A stretch of DNA of 8,125 nt from an uncultured Fidelibacterota bacterium (lineage in GTDB: Bacteria > Fidelibacterota > Fidelibacteria > Fidelibacterales > Fidelibacteraceae): positions 1 to 8,125 of the forward strand of contig CALMFL010000200.1 of NCBI GenBank assembly GCA_937862595.1. The letters run 5' to 3'. The notes beneath the pieces were generated by a model. The model saw nothing but the letters and a program-made list of their open reading frames with translations. It ran no database searches and was not told the DNA's origin. A program made the position numbers and the translations under genes. Shown one piece after another: positions 1-6,641 of the stretch. Within the stretch, counting starts at the first letter, position 1. Each line of letters begins with the position of its first letter.

Positions 1-1002
1 GAAGTCGTACCCGAAGGCGGGCGGCGCCAGATTAAAGGCGTCGTAATCGCCGTCCGTTGCGGTGCCGTTATAGGCATAGCCGAGGCTCAGGTCCACATCG
101 CAGCCGGCAAAGTCGTCGGAGGCGGAACCCAGGTCCGGGTCGGCCCACATGGAAACGTACATGTCCGTGAGGGTTTTGCCGGATTTATTGATCAGTTTGT
201 TCGAACGGAAGATGATCTGGCCCAAACGGACGCCGGGCTGATTGTAAGCCCAGAGGGTTGTCTGGAGTTCAACGCCGATCGGCAGGGAGCCGTAAAGGCT
301 GGTCGTTGCCGTCCGGCTGTAGTCGTTGACCACGTACCAGACGATCTGGTCCGCCTGTGCAATGCCGGGTTCGTCGACATCGGCCGTCCAGGCGCCGTCA
401 TCGTCCAGGTCATAATAGGGAGCGCCCAGTTCGACGGGCCATTCTTCCCAGTCAAGGGCGTACTGGTCCATCAGGTCCTGGGTCATGGCTTCCGTCACGC
501 TGCTGGCGTCGGTCTCGTTGACCTCGGCCGCATCCTGGATGAGCTGGGCGTGGGTAAGGCTTAAATAATCGGGGCGGATACGGTAGACCCGTACCGCGGG
601 ATCCGAAGCGTCTGCGACCACCGCGTCGGCATAGTCGCCGCCGGTAATGACCCAGCCGGGGATGGTCCCGATGTTATAGGTTTGTCCGCCGACGCGGATC
701 TCGTCACCGATATTGTCGCCGGTGGTGTCGATCCGGCCGCCCCAGACAAAACCGTCCTGGTAGATCGAGCCGGCGGTTCCGCGGGGGTAAACGCCTCCGG
801 AAACTCCGCTGGGCGCGTGTCCGGTTTGTCCGTTGCTATACACCCAATAGGACCAGTTCGAGATATTCGACAAGGTCCGGGTCACCTGACCGGCTGTCAC
901 AGCCGCAGTCTTCTGCAGGGGCTGACCGTCCATAGGTTCGGCAACCAGCCCGACCGCAAAGAGCAGCGCGACAATCGTTACGTAACTAATTATTTTCTTC
1001 AT
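1..1002 (-). CDS. Predicted secreted surface protein, N-terminal part (C-terminus beyond window)
   Basis: The frame stays open from the start codon to the window edge, giving 334 visible residues of a longer protein. The N-terminus is a clear signal peptide: MKKIIS, a hydrophobic core at about residues 4-21, and likely cleavage after VA21. The mature part is rich in Gly, Asp and aromatic residues. It has a D-rich loop at about 198-210 (DLDDDG then DVDE) that resembles a calcium-binding loop, and a C-terminal block with SDDFAGCD (295-302), GYAYNG (308-313) and PPAFGYDF (327-334). I recognise this block from large FCB-group surface proteins, many with a C-terminal type IX secretion sorting domain; that end is not visible, so T9SS export is inference. 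Two ATGs are adjacent (1005 and 1002). I chose the second because AAGGAG sits 6 nt before it but only 3 nt before the first. It follows the TonB-dependent receptor gene by 32 nt and is probably cotranscribed. Enzymatic function is not recognised. Confidence 0.8.
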   Translation of the reverse strand, partial: MKKIISYVTIVALLFAVGLVAEPMDGQPLQKTAAVTAGQVTRTLSNISNWSYWVYSNGQTGHAPSGVSGGVYPRGTAGSIYQDGFVWGGRIDTTGDNIGDEIRVGGQTYNIGTIPGWVITGGDYADAVVADASDPAVRVYRIRPDYLSLTHAQLIQDAAEVNETDASSVTEAMTQDLMDQYALDWEEWPVELGAPYYDLDDDGAWTADVDEPGIAQADQIVWYVVNDYSRTATTSLYGSLPIGVELQTTLWAYNQPGVRLGQIIFRSNKLINKSGKTLTDMYVSMWADPDLGSASDDFAGCDVDLSLGYAYNGTATDGDYDAFNLAPPAFGYDF

Positions 1003-1008
1003 CATTTT

Positions 1009-1014
1009 CTCCTT
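1009..1014 (-). promoter_or_regulatory. Ribosome binding site AAGGAG of the secreted protein gene
   Basis: The minus strand reads AAGGAG, then AAA, then ATGATG. The distance is 3 nt to the first ATG and 6 nt to the second, which favours the second ATG (1002) as the start. Confidence 0.75.
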
Positions 1015-1019
1015 AACTA

Positions 1020-1036
1020 AACATTGCATCAATGTT
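1020..1036 (-). repeat. Perfect 7-bp hairpin between the receptor and secreted-protein genes
   Basis: The minus strand reads AACATTG, loop ATG, CAATGTT: a perfect 7-bp inverted repeat with a 3-nt loop. It begins within the TAA stop codon of the receptor gene and ends 5 nt before the AAGGAG ribosome binding site of the next gene. No U-run follows it, so it is not a classical intrinsic terminator. It could influence mRNA stability or translational coupling, but this role is inferred. The stem is AT-rich and short, so its stability in vivo is uncertain. Confidence 0.5.
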
Positions 1037-4000
1037 AAAATGAGAGGCGCACGCCAAAGCTGATCTGACGCGGGTTGCCATAGAGTTCTCTGCCTACACT
1101 GTCCCAGTAAGCTTGCCCGTTCACCAGGTTGATGGCGGTATACATATCGACGTAGTCTTGCCCGCCGTTGTTGGCGATCGTGGTTGTGGAGCGAACAGGG
1201 TCTGTCAGGAAACCGTCATCTTCTGCGTTGCCGGTGAATTCATAAACATTGACGACATTTTTACGGTTAAAGAGGTTCGTTACCGTCACAAAAACATTGG
1301 CGTCAAAGCCGCCGACCTTGAGCGATTTGTCGATCCGGAGGTCGGTGTTGAACTGCCAGGGTGTTTTTGAGGAACCGATGGGCTCGAGGGCGAGACGGTC
1401 GCGGGTATCATCCATGTAGTCGATACCGGCCGTATAGGGGTCGGACTGTCCGCCGATCTTCACATCAACGAGCGTGAAGGGGTGGCCGCTGGAGAATGTC
1501 ACCAAGAGGTTTGCACCCAGGTTCTGCAGGATCGGGCCGCCGTCGTTTTCACCGAAGCGGTAATCAAGGTTGATCGCGCCGGTGTGCATCTGTGAAAAAT
1601 CAAGCGGGTTGATCGTTGACGGCATAACCGTATTCATGTATAACGCGCCGTGGGCTGCCGTACTGTTCGAGGCAGTACCTTCCGCCATAGTCAATGTATA
1701 GTTGACGCTTCCGGCGAGGCGGTTCATTCTGCGCATGTTCACGCGCAGTTCGATACCTTTTTGCGTCGCGAAATCGCCGTTCTCAAACCTGTCGTAATAC
1801 CCCGGTATCGTGGATCCCGGCGTGGGCAGCTGTTTGATGACTTCGATGAGGCCTTTTACGTTCTTGTAAAAAGCGGTCAGGTCGAACGCGGCGAAATCGG
1901 TCAGTTCATGACGGAAACCGACTTCGTAGGATGTCGTCTGCAGCGGGTCAAGACCGAATCCGACGGGGTTCTGGAAATAGAATCCCTGGCGGACGATCTG
2001 GCGCGCATAGGTGTAGGAGCTGTAATAGGCTTCGTTCAGACGCGGCATCTGTACGAACTGTCCGTAGTTCAGGTAGAACACGGTCTTGTCGGTAACGGGG
2101 AACGAAAATCCGAGACGCGGGCTGAGATGCAGCGTCGGGGCTTTCTTTACCCAGGCGGAATCGGCAAGCATGGACGTGTTCGGATCGACGATCGGGTTGG
2201 CCGGATCGGTCAGTTCGCGGTCGTCGGCGTCGAAATAATCGAAGCGCAGGCCGGCATTGATGATCAGGTCGTTGTATTCGATCTTGTCCATCAGGTACGC
2301 GGCGAATTCCGTGGGATGTTTCGGCCCGTCGATATAGGTGCCGTCGTCATAGGTGGTCAGGCCTGTGGTCTTGTTGCCGTAGGCGTCATACCCGTAGGAG
2401 TTCACGCCGCCGTTGAAGACCCAGATGTCCAGCGGAATGGCGGCAAGGCTTCCGTAACTGGTGTATCCCGGTACGGAGCCCGGCGCTGCCGCATAGACCA
2501 TCGCGGCCGGAGCAACGGAAAAATACCGAACGGTATAATACTTGTAGTCTGCTCCGAGCTTCAGTTCGTGATGTTTGTTGATCTGGTTGACATAATCAAG
2601 GTTCAGGCCTACGTAGGTCTGTTCTTCGTTCATGTAAACGTTCAGGGGGGCCCCGTCACGCGCGACCGGGAACCCGTTGATCACATAATCAAACTGGGGC
2701 CGCCAGGCATTACGGTAAACGACTTCGCCGTCCGTGGCTTCATACACGGCGGCGCTGTCGTACCATTTGTGCCAGTCGTTCCCGAAATAGGGATCGTTCA
2801 GTTCGCGCGCATAGCGGAAATAACTTCCCTTGACATCCAGGTAGGATGTCTGCGAGAAGAGTTTGGTCGCCTTTGCCGAAATGAGCGTGGTGGGCGTTGT
2901 ATAATAGTACGTCCTGTCATTCGCGGTGTTCAGCATGACCGGTCGGGTGTATGTACGGTCATATTTTGTAAAATCATGCAGGAAGTCCACGCGCAGGCGG
3001 ACCGGCAGGTCAAAGGTCAATGAACCGTTGATCGCATAGGTCATCTGCGAAGCGCGAGGCGTAAAGCCGTCCGGATAAACCATGTCGACCGTATCATCCG
3101 CCGTTTCGGGATTGGGGTCGTTCGGGTTGCTGTTCAGCATGCCGAGGAATTCAAATCCTTCGCTGAAGCGGACTTCGGAATCTTTCTGGTCGTCGTACTG
3201 GCCGGCGATAAAGAATTTGATCTTTTTGCCGAGCGGTCCGCCGAAGGTTGCGATCGCGGAATTATGTCCGTAATTATAGGTTCCGAGGACTTTCTTGCCA
3301 AGTTCGGGATCGCGGAGGCCGTCGGTACGGAACTCGAGGGAGCCCTTGTAGTCCGAGCTGCCGCCCTTGATCTCTGTTTTGACGATACCGGCGTTCGCGT
3401 TCCCCATATCCGCGGTATAACCGCCCGCAAACACCTGGATCTCTTCAATTGCATCATGAATGATCGTCATCACGTTGTTGTTGCTGGTGGGGATCGATGT
3501 CGAAACACCGCCGACCAGGAACTTGACTTCGTGAGGACGACCGCCGCGGATGTGGACCGACCCGTCCTGGGTGATCACGCCCGCCATGTTGGAAATCACG
3601 TTGGCAACGCCGCGGACCGGAATGTTCTCCAGTTCGTCCGACGTTTTCAACGAGACGCTCGATGTCACGCTTTTTTCGAAGAGTTTGCGTTCTGCGATCA
3701 CGGTCACTTCCTGACCGGCGACCACAGATTGCTCCAGATCGAAATTGATCTCCGTCGTAACGCCTGAAAGCACACGGACTTCCTGTACCGTGAGCTTCTT
3801 GTGCGATATGATCGAAGCGGAAACATCGTAGGTTCCAACCGGGACATTCAAGATGATAAATGAACCGTCAGCGTCTGCGGCGGCACCGAGGACCGTGCCT
3901 TCAATCAGCACGTTGGTTCCGGCCAGGGGCTCATTTGTCTTGGTGTCCTTGACTACTCCCACAATTTTGCCGGTTGCCTGTGCGAAGACACAGATCGGTA

Positions 4001-4043
4001 AAATCATAAGAATAGCTAATACGGTCACAACAAGCTTCTTCAT
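1035..4043 (-). CDS. TonB-dependent outer membrane receptor with carboxypeptidase-regulatory-like domain
   Basis: This complete 1002-residue protein is a 22-stranded-barrel type TonB-dependent receptor, which imports a ligand across the outer membrane using TonB energy. The signal peptide covers about residues 1-21 (MKKLVV, hydrophobic core, VFA cleavage). Residues 25-107 form a CarboxypepD_reg-like beta-sandwich (GKIVGVVKD, EPLAGTNV, DADGSF, VPVGTYDV). A segment EVTVIAE at 112-118 could serve as a TonB box. The plug covers about 122-227, with HIRGGRPHEVKFLVGG at 164-179 and EEIQVFAGGYTADMGNANAG at 200-219. The barrel fills the rest and ends in an aromatic C-terminus (FGVRLSF), as expected for BAM-dependent insertion. 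The architecture is Oar/SusC-like, but no SusD follows, so polysaccharide uptake cannot be assumed. The start is supported by a perfect AAGGAGG 6 nt upstream and a promoter in the preceding intergenic region. It is first in a unit with the downstream secreted protein. The substrate is unknown. Confidence 0.95.
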   Translation of the reverse strand: MKKLVVTVLAILMILPICVFAQATGKIVGVVKDTKTNEPLAGTNVLIEGTVLGAAADADGSFIILNVPVGTYDVSASIISHKKLTVQEVRVLSGVTTEINFDLEQSVVAGQEVTVIAERKLFEKSVTSSVSLKTSDELENIPVRGVANVISNMAGVITQDGSVHIRGGRPHEVKFLVGGVSTSIPTSNNNVMTIIHDAIEEIQVFAGGYTADMGNANAGIVKTEIKGGSSDYKGSLEFRTDGLRDPELGKKVLGTYNYGHNSAIATFGGPLGKKIKFFIAGQYDDQKDSEVRFSEGFEFLGMLNSNPNDPNPETADDTVDMVYPDGFTPRASQMTYAINGSLTFDLPVRLRVDFLHDFTKYDRTYTRPVMLNTANDRTYYYTTPTTLISAKATKLFSQTSYLDVKGSYFRYARELNDPYFGNDWHKWYDSAAVYEATDGEVVYRNAWRPQFDYVINGFPVARDGAPLNVYMNEEQTYVGLNLDYVNQINKHHELKLGADYKYYTVRYFSVAPAAMVYAAAPGSVPGYTSYGSLAAIPLDIWVFNGGVNSYGYDAYGNKTTGLTTYDDGTYIDGPKHPTEFAAYLMDKIEYNDLIINAGLRFDYFDADDRELTDPANPIVDPNTSMLADSAWVKKAPTLHLSPRLGFSFPVTDKTVFYLNYGQFVQMPRLNEAYYSSYTYARQIVRQGFYFQNPVGFGLDPLQTTSYEVGFRHELTDFAAFDLTAFYKNVKGLIEVIKQLPTPGSTIPGYYDRFENGDFATQKGIELRVNMRRMNRLAGSVNYTLTMAEGTASNSTAAHGALYMNTVMPSTINPLDFSQMHTGAINLDYRFGENDGGPILQNLGANLLVTFSSGHPFTLVDVKIGGQSDPYTAGIDYMDDTRDRLALEPIGSSKTPWQFNTDLRIDKSLKVGGFDANVFVTVTNLFNRKNVVNVYEFTGNAEDDGFLTDPVRSTTTIANNGGQDYVDMYTAINLVNGQAYWDSVGRELYGNPRQISFGVRLSF

Positions 4044-4049
4044 AAATAA

Positions 4050-4056
4050 CCTCCTT
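4050..4056 (-). promoter_or_regulatory. Ribosome binding site AAGGAGG of the TonB-dependent receptor gene
   Basis: The minus strand reads AAGGAGG followed by TTATTT and the ATG at 4043, a full anti-16S match with 6-nt spacing. It fixes the start codon and suggests strong initiation. None of the polysaccharide genes whose starts are visible here has a comparable site. Confidence 0.85.
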
Positions 4057-4123
4057 TAAGTTACTAACCTTAGCTATCTTTATTAAAAGTAATGTTATCC
4101 ATTTGTTTTTTTACATCAAGGAA

Positions 4124-4152
4124 ATTTTACTCATATTGACTGCCATTGACAA
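4124..4152 (-). promoter_or_regulatory. Sigma70-type promoter for the TonB-dependent receptor unit
   Basis: The minus strand has a -35 of TTGTCA (4152-4147, one mismatch to TTGACA), a 17-bp spacer and a -10 of TAAAAT (4129-4124, one mismatch to TATAAT). An A8 tract at 4164-4157 lies five bases upstream of the -35 and could act as an UP element. Initiation would fall near 4117, giving a 5' leader of about 70 nt. Two direct copies of GTCAAT (4150-4145 and 4140-4135), offset by 10 bp, overlap the -35 and the spacer, placing them on the same helix face; a regulator site is possible but unproven. The match is by eye, and some FCB bacteria use different promoter consensus sequences. Confidence 0.55.
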
Positions 4153-4336
4153 GTTATTTTTTTTCCGCAACGCAAAAAACAAATCGCAATATTTTTGGCC
4201 TTCTTTTCCTTCAATTATTGATTTTCTCAAAATAATCATAATAATTCAGGTGTTTTTCAAGCCGTTTCCTTTTCAATCTCAACAAAACGGGGTGCGCCGG
4301 ACGGCTGTTTTTTTTTCGAATATTCATAATATTTCA

Positions 4337-5341
4337 CTATAACCGGCCGATTTTTTTCAGGGCTCCGGCCTTTTTTACGTACATTTTCAGTGCGTTAGCC
4401 GGAGTGTCCTGGCGGTTAAAAATGTCTGCGTAGCGCCGGAACAGGCCGTTCCCGGTAAGCCGGTGGAGCATGTCGAGCTGGGTGACGTGAAGGCGCTGAT
4501 AGCCGATCGTCGCGGGATCCGGGTCCGGATATCCTTCCGCCCGGCACAGATTGTAGCGCGACCAGTAGCCGAGATCGTAGTCGGGCAGGATGTTCTCCAG
4601 GGTGCGGATGCCGTCGTCAAAGATCTTCCGCGGGAGCGGGTCTTCCGGGAAAACGCGCACATAGTCATATACGCCGCAGAGGGCGAAGATCATGCCGTTC
4701 AGGACGAGCGTGGGGACCTCGGCGGTATACTCCTCATAAAAAGGACCGTGGGGCGTGAACGAGGTCACGCCGCCTTCGGATACGGGCTGGGTGAAGCTCG
4801 TCAGCGCCAGCCGGGCCTTTTCCGCCCAGACGGGGTTCCCGGTGAGCTGATAGCCGCGCAGCAGGATCGAAATGCCGCGGCTTTGGGAAAAGGCGGACTG
4901 CCAGGGTCCGGGGTTCCCGTACTGCGGCAGGGGCACTTGCGTCAGCCAGCGGATCCCGAGGGTTTCGCTGCGGTCGTAATGGCGTTCATCCGCGAACCAT
5001 TCGGCGAATTTTAAAAAACGGGCTTTGTCGTTTTCATTTCCGGTCTTCAGCCAGGTGTGGAAAACCGCCAAACCGAGCTGGCCGATCGAGATCGGGAAAT
5101 AGACGTAGTCCTGATTGATCACATCCACATATGTTTTATTTACCGGGATCCCGTTTTCGTCCAGCTTGCTGATCAGCGGTTGATCCGGGCCGCCCGCCAC
5201 GCGATGTTCTTCAAAGATGAAATAATAGTCTCCGAGTTCTTGCGAGCGCAGCTCGTCCGGGATCGCATAACGCGGCCGGGGGGACCGGATATCGCGTTGG
5301 AATTTGCGCAGCATAAAAATGATCTGTTTGATTTTCTTCAT
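4337..5341 (-). CDS. D-glucuronyl C5-epimerase family protein
   Basis: This 334-residue protein matches the C-terminal catalytic domain of heparan sulfate glucuronyl C5-epimerase (C5-epim_C family), which inverts C5 of glucuronic acid in a polymer to give iduronic acid. Recognisable blocks are YFPISIGQLGLA (81-92), PWQSAFSQSRG (146-156), YEEY then VLNGMIFALCGVYDY (202-227), LPDYDLGYWSRY (252-263) and YQRLHVTQLDML (281-292). Recalling the human enzyme's catalytic tyrosines as Y500, Y560 and Y578, I align them with Y205, Y263 and Y281. The 18-residue gap between the last two is identical. The N-terminus is basic (MKKIKQ, RKFQRDIRSPRPRY) and shows no convincing signal peptide, so a cytoplasmic site is likely. 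The start overlaps the stop of the upstream glycosyltransferase by 4 nt (ATGA), with no ribosome binding site, which suggests translational coupling. It is the last gene of the operon. The exact substrate is unknown; another uronic-acid polymer is possible. Confidence 0.85.
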   Translation of the reverse strand: MKKIKQIIFMLRKFQRDIRSPRPRYAIPDELRSQELGDYYFIFEEHRVAGGPDQPLISKLDENGIPVNKTYVDVINQDYVYFPISIGQLGLAVFHTWLKTGNENDKARFLKFAEWFADERHYDRSETLGIRWLTQVPLPQYGNPGPWQSAFSQSRGISILLRGYQLTGNPVWAEKARLALTSFTQPVSEGGVTSFTPHGPFYEEYTAEVPTLVLNGMIFALCGVYDYVRVFPEDPLPRKIFDDGIRTLENILPDYDLGYWSRYNLCRAEGYPDPDPATIGYQRLHVTQLDMLHRLTGNGLFRRYADIFNRQDTPANALKMYVKKAGALKKIGRL

Positions 5342-6624
5342 AATGTGTCAAAAATTCCGGCAAGTGTTGCGGTAAGTTTTTCCCGCGAAAATTCGTTTAT
5401 TGACCGGGGGTCGGCGCCCCTCAGGGTGCCCGTCCTCCATCGTTCGATGATATCCTTAAAAACGTTCTTTAGGTCTTCGTCGGGGTCGGCGATCATGCCG
5501 CCCTTTTCCTTTAATAATATTTTGGCGACATCTCCGTGTTGATCGCCGATTCCCAGAATATAATTTCCGGTCATCAGGTATTCGAAGACCTTCCCGGGAA
5601 CATGGCCGCCGTAATTGCTTACTTTTTCCATGAACATTAAGAGAAGATCGGCTTCGCGCATGATGCCGATCGCTTCGGCATGAGCGACATATCCCCGATG
5701 TTCGGTGATCAATATGCCCTCCAGCGTTGAAGAGATGACGTTGAGAATTTCTTCTCCTATCTGGCCTGCAAGGATCAGGCGAACGTTGTCCTTCTGAAGA
5801 TGATTATCCAGTATGGCGCGGCGAAGCCTGACAAAAAATTCGGGGTAAAAGCGGTTGGCGTTCAAGCCCCCGACATAGGCAAGGGTAAGTTTCGGATCTT
5901 TGGCGCGGCAAGCTGTTTCATCGGGAAAATCCGCAAGGTCAAATCCGTTCGGCACAATACGAATCTTTTCCGGAGGAGCCAGGATAAGGGTTGAAAAATG
6001 ATCGCTGACCGTTGTAACTGCAGATGCGCGGCCGAGAATGCGTTTTTCCAAAGCCGCATCAATGCCGTTCGTCAGGGCACATCGGCTTCCCTGATAATAA
6101 TGTATGTTCGACCAGGGATCGCGCAGATCGGCAACCCACGGGATGTTGTTCCGGCATGCAAGTTTCTTTGCGATCAGGTGAACTGTCGGCGGCGGTGAAG
6201 AAGAAAAAATCACATCCGGTTTGAACTTGTCTATGATCCGCTGACCTTCTTTCACGGCAAAAGGGATCCAGCCGGTTTTTGCGTCGGGTACGACCATATT
6301 CAGGCGGATAAAGCGTGCAAACCTGGCTTTCGGTGATATTTTTTTTTGCGCAAGCACACCGACGGGGATCGGACCACTGCCGGAACCGGTTAGTTTTCGG
6401 TAGGCTGAAAACGGCTCCCGGGTCCGGGTTCTGAATACGCTGATGTGGTCGGGAACTTCTTTGGAAAGCGTTGGGTCATATGCGGGGTATTCGCCGTTCT
6501 CAACGGTCAGAACAATGGGTGTCCATCCGTATTGGGGAAGGTATTTTGCGAATTTTAGGATGCGCTGGACTCCGGGACCCCCGGCGGGCGGCCAGTAATA
6601 GCTTATAATGAGCGCCTTTTTCAT
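5338..6624 (-). CDS. GT4-like glycosyltransferase (GT-B fold)
   Basis: This 428-residue protein resembles GT4 family glycosyltransferases, which transfer a sugar from a nucleotide-sugar to a growing glycan, usually on the cytoplasmic face of the inner membrane. The N-terminal acceptor-side domain starts with a beta strand and a glycine-rich loop (ALIISYYWPPAGGPGVQR, 4-21). DVIFSSSPPP (137-146) and WVADLRDPWS (163-172) are typical of the WbuB-like subgroup. The linker strand VPNGFD (224-229) leads into the C-terminal donor domain, with LAYVGGL (248-254), RLILAGQIG (282-290) and PGKVFEYLMTGNYILG (343-358), the last in the position of the EX7E donor-binding region. No transmembrane helix is evident. 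It starts 17 nt after the preceding glycosyltransferase and overlaps the epimerase by 4 nt. No clear ribosome binding site precedes the ATG, so coupling to upstream translation is likely. Donor and acceptor cannot be told from sequence. Confidence 0.9.
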   Translation of the reverse strand: MKKALIISYYWPPAGGPGVQRILKFAKYLPQYGWTPIVLTVENGEYPAYDPTLSKEVPDHISVFRTRTREPFSAYRKLTGSGSGPIPVGVLAQKKISPKARFARFIRLNMVVPDAKTGWIPFAVKEGQRIIDKFKPDVIFSSSPPPTVHLIAKKLACRNNIPWVADLRDPWSNIHYYQGSRCALTNGIDAALEKRILGRASAVTTVSDHFSTLILAPPEKIRIVPNGFDLADFPDETACRAKDPKLTLAYVGGLNANRFYPEFFVRLRRAILDNHLQKDNVRLILAGQIGEEILNVISSTLEGILITEHRGYVAHAEAIGIMREADLLLMFMEKVSNYGGHVPGKVFEYLMTGNYILGIGDQHGDVAKILLKEKGGMIADPDEDLKNVFKDIIERWRTGTLRGADPRSINEFSREKLTATLAGIFDTL

Positions 6625-6641
6625 ATAGCTTTAATCCACGG

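Larger units (their letters stand above)
4044..4336. other. AT-rich intergenic region between the polysaccharide operon and the receptor unit
   Basis: This 293-nt stretch is markedly richer in A and T than the flanking genes and holds no gene I can support. On the minus strand it carries the promoter and ribosome binding site of the receptor gene. Other visible structure: a nine-T run at 4308-4316 and an eight-T run at 4157-4164 (A-tracts on the minus strand), three copies of CGCAA (plus strand, starting at 4166, 4171 and 4185), and a distant 6-bp inverted repeat ACGGCT/AGCCGT (4258-4263 region against 4301-4306). I see no hairpin plus U-run in the direction that would end the epimerase transcript. 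Confidence 0.7.

Noticed and set aside
1650..3023. A 457-codon open frame on the plus strand inside the receptor gene
   Set aside because: It lies entirely antisense to a clear TonB-dependent receptor. Its translation shows no recognisable domain and it has no ribosome binding site; long antisense frames are common opposite codon-biased genes.
4136..4175. Possible divergent plus-strand promoter, with a perfect TTGACA at 4146-4151
   Set aside because: No -10-like hexamer lies 16-18 bp downstream (the sequence there is around CAACGCAA), and there is no plus-strand gene to serve.
4166..4189. Three CGCAA copies upstream of the receptor promoter
   Set aside because: The copies are five bases long and irregularly spaced; too short to separate from chance.
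4238..4260. Second minus-strand promoter candidate TTGAAA with GATTAT at 17 bp
   Set aside because: The -10 matches only four of six positions, weaker than the promoter at 4124-4152; AT-rich sequence gives such matches by chance.
4294..4316. Plus-strand GC stem followed by nine T, resembling an intrinsic terminator
   Set aside because: The stem is only GCC/GGC with a 4-nt loop, and no plus-strand transcript upstream needs ending.
4103..4342. A 79-codon plus-strand open frame in the intergenic region (MFFYIKEILL...)
   Set aside because: It is made of AT-rich low-complexity codons, overlaps the receptor promoter and the epimerase stop, and has no ribosome binding site. The composition is that of non-coding DNA.
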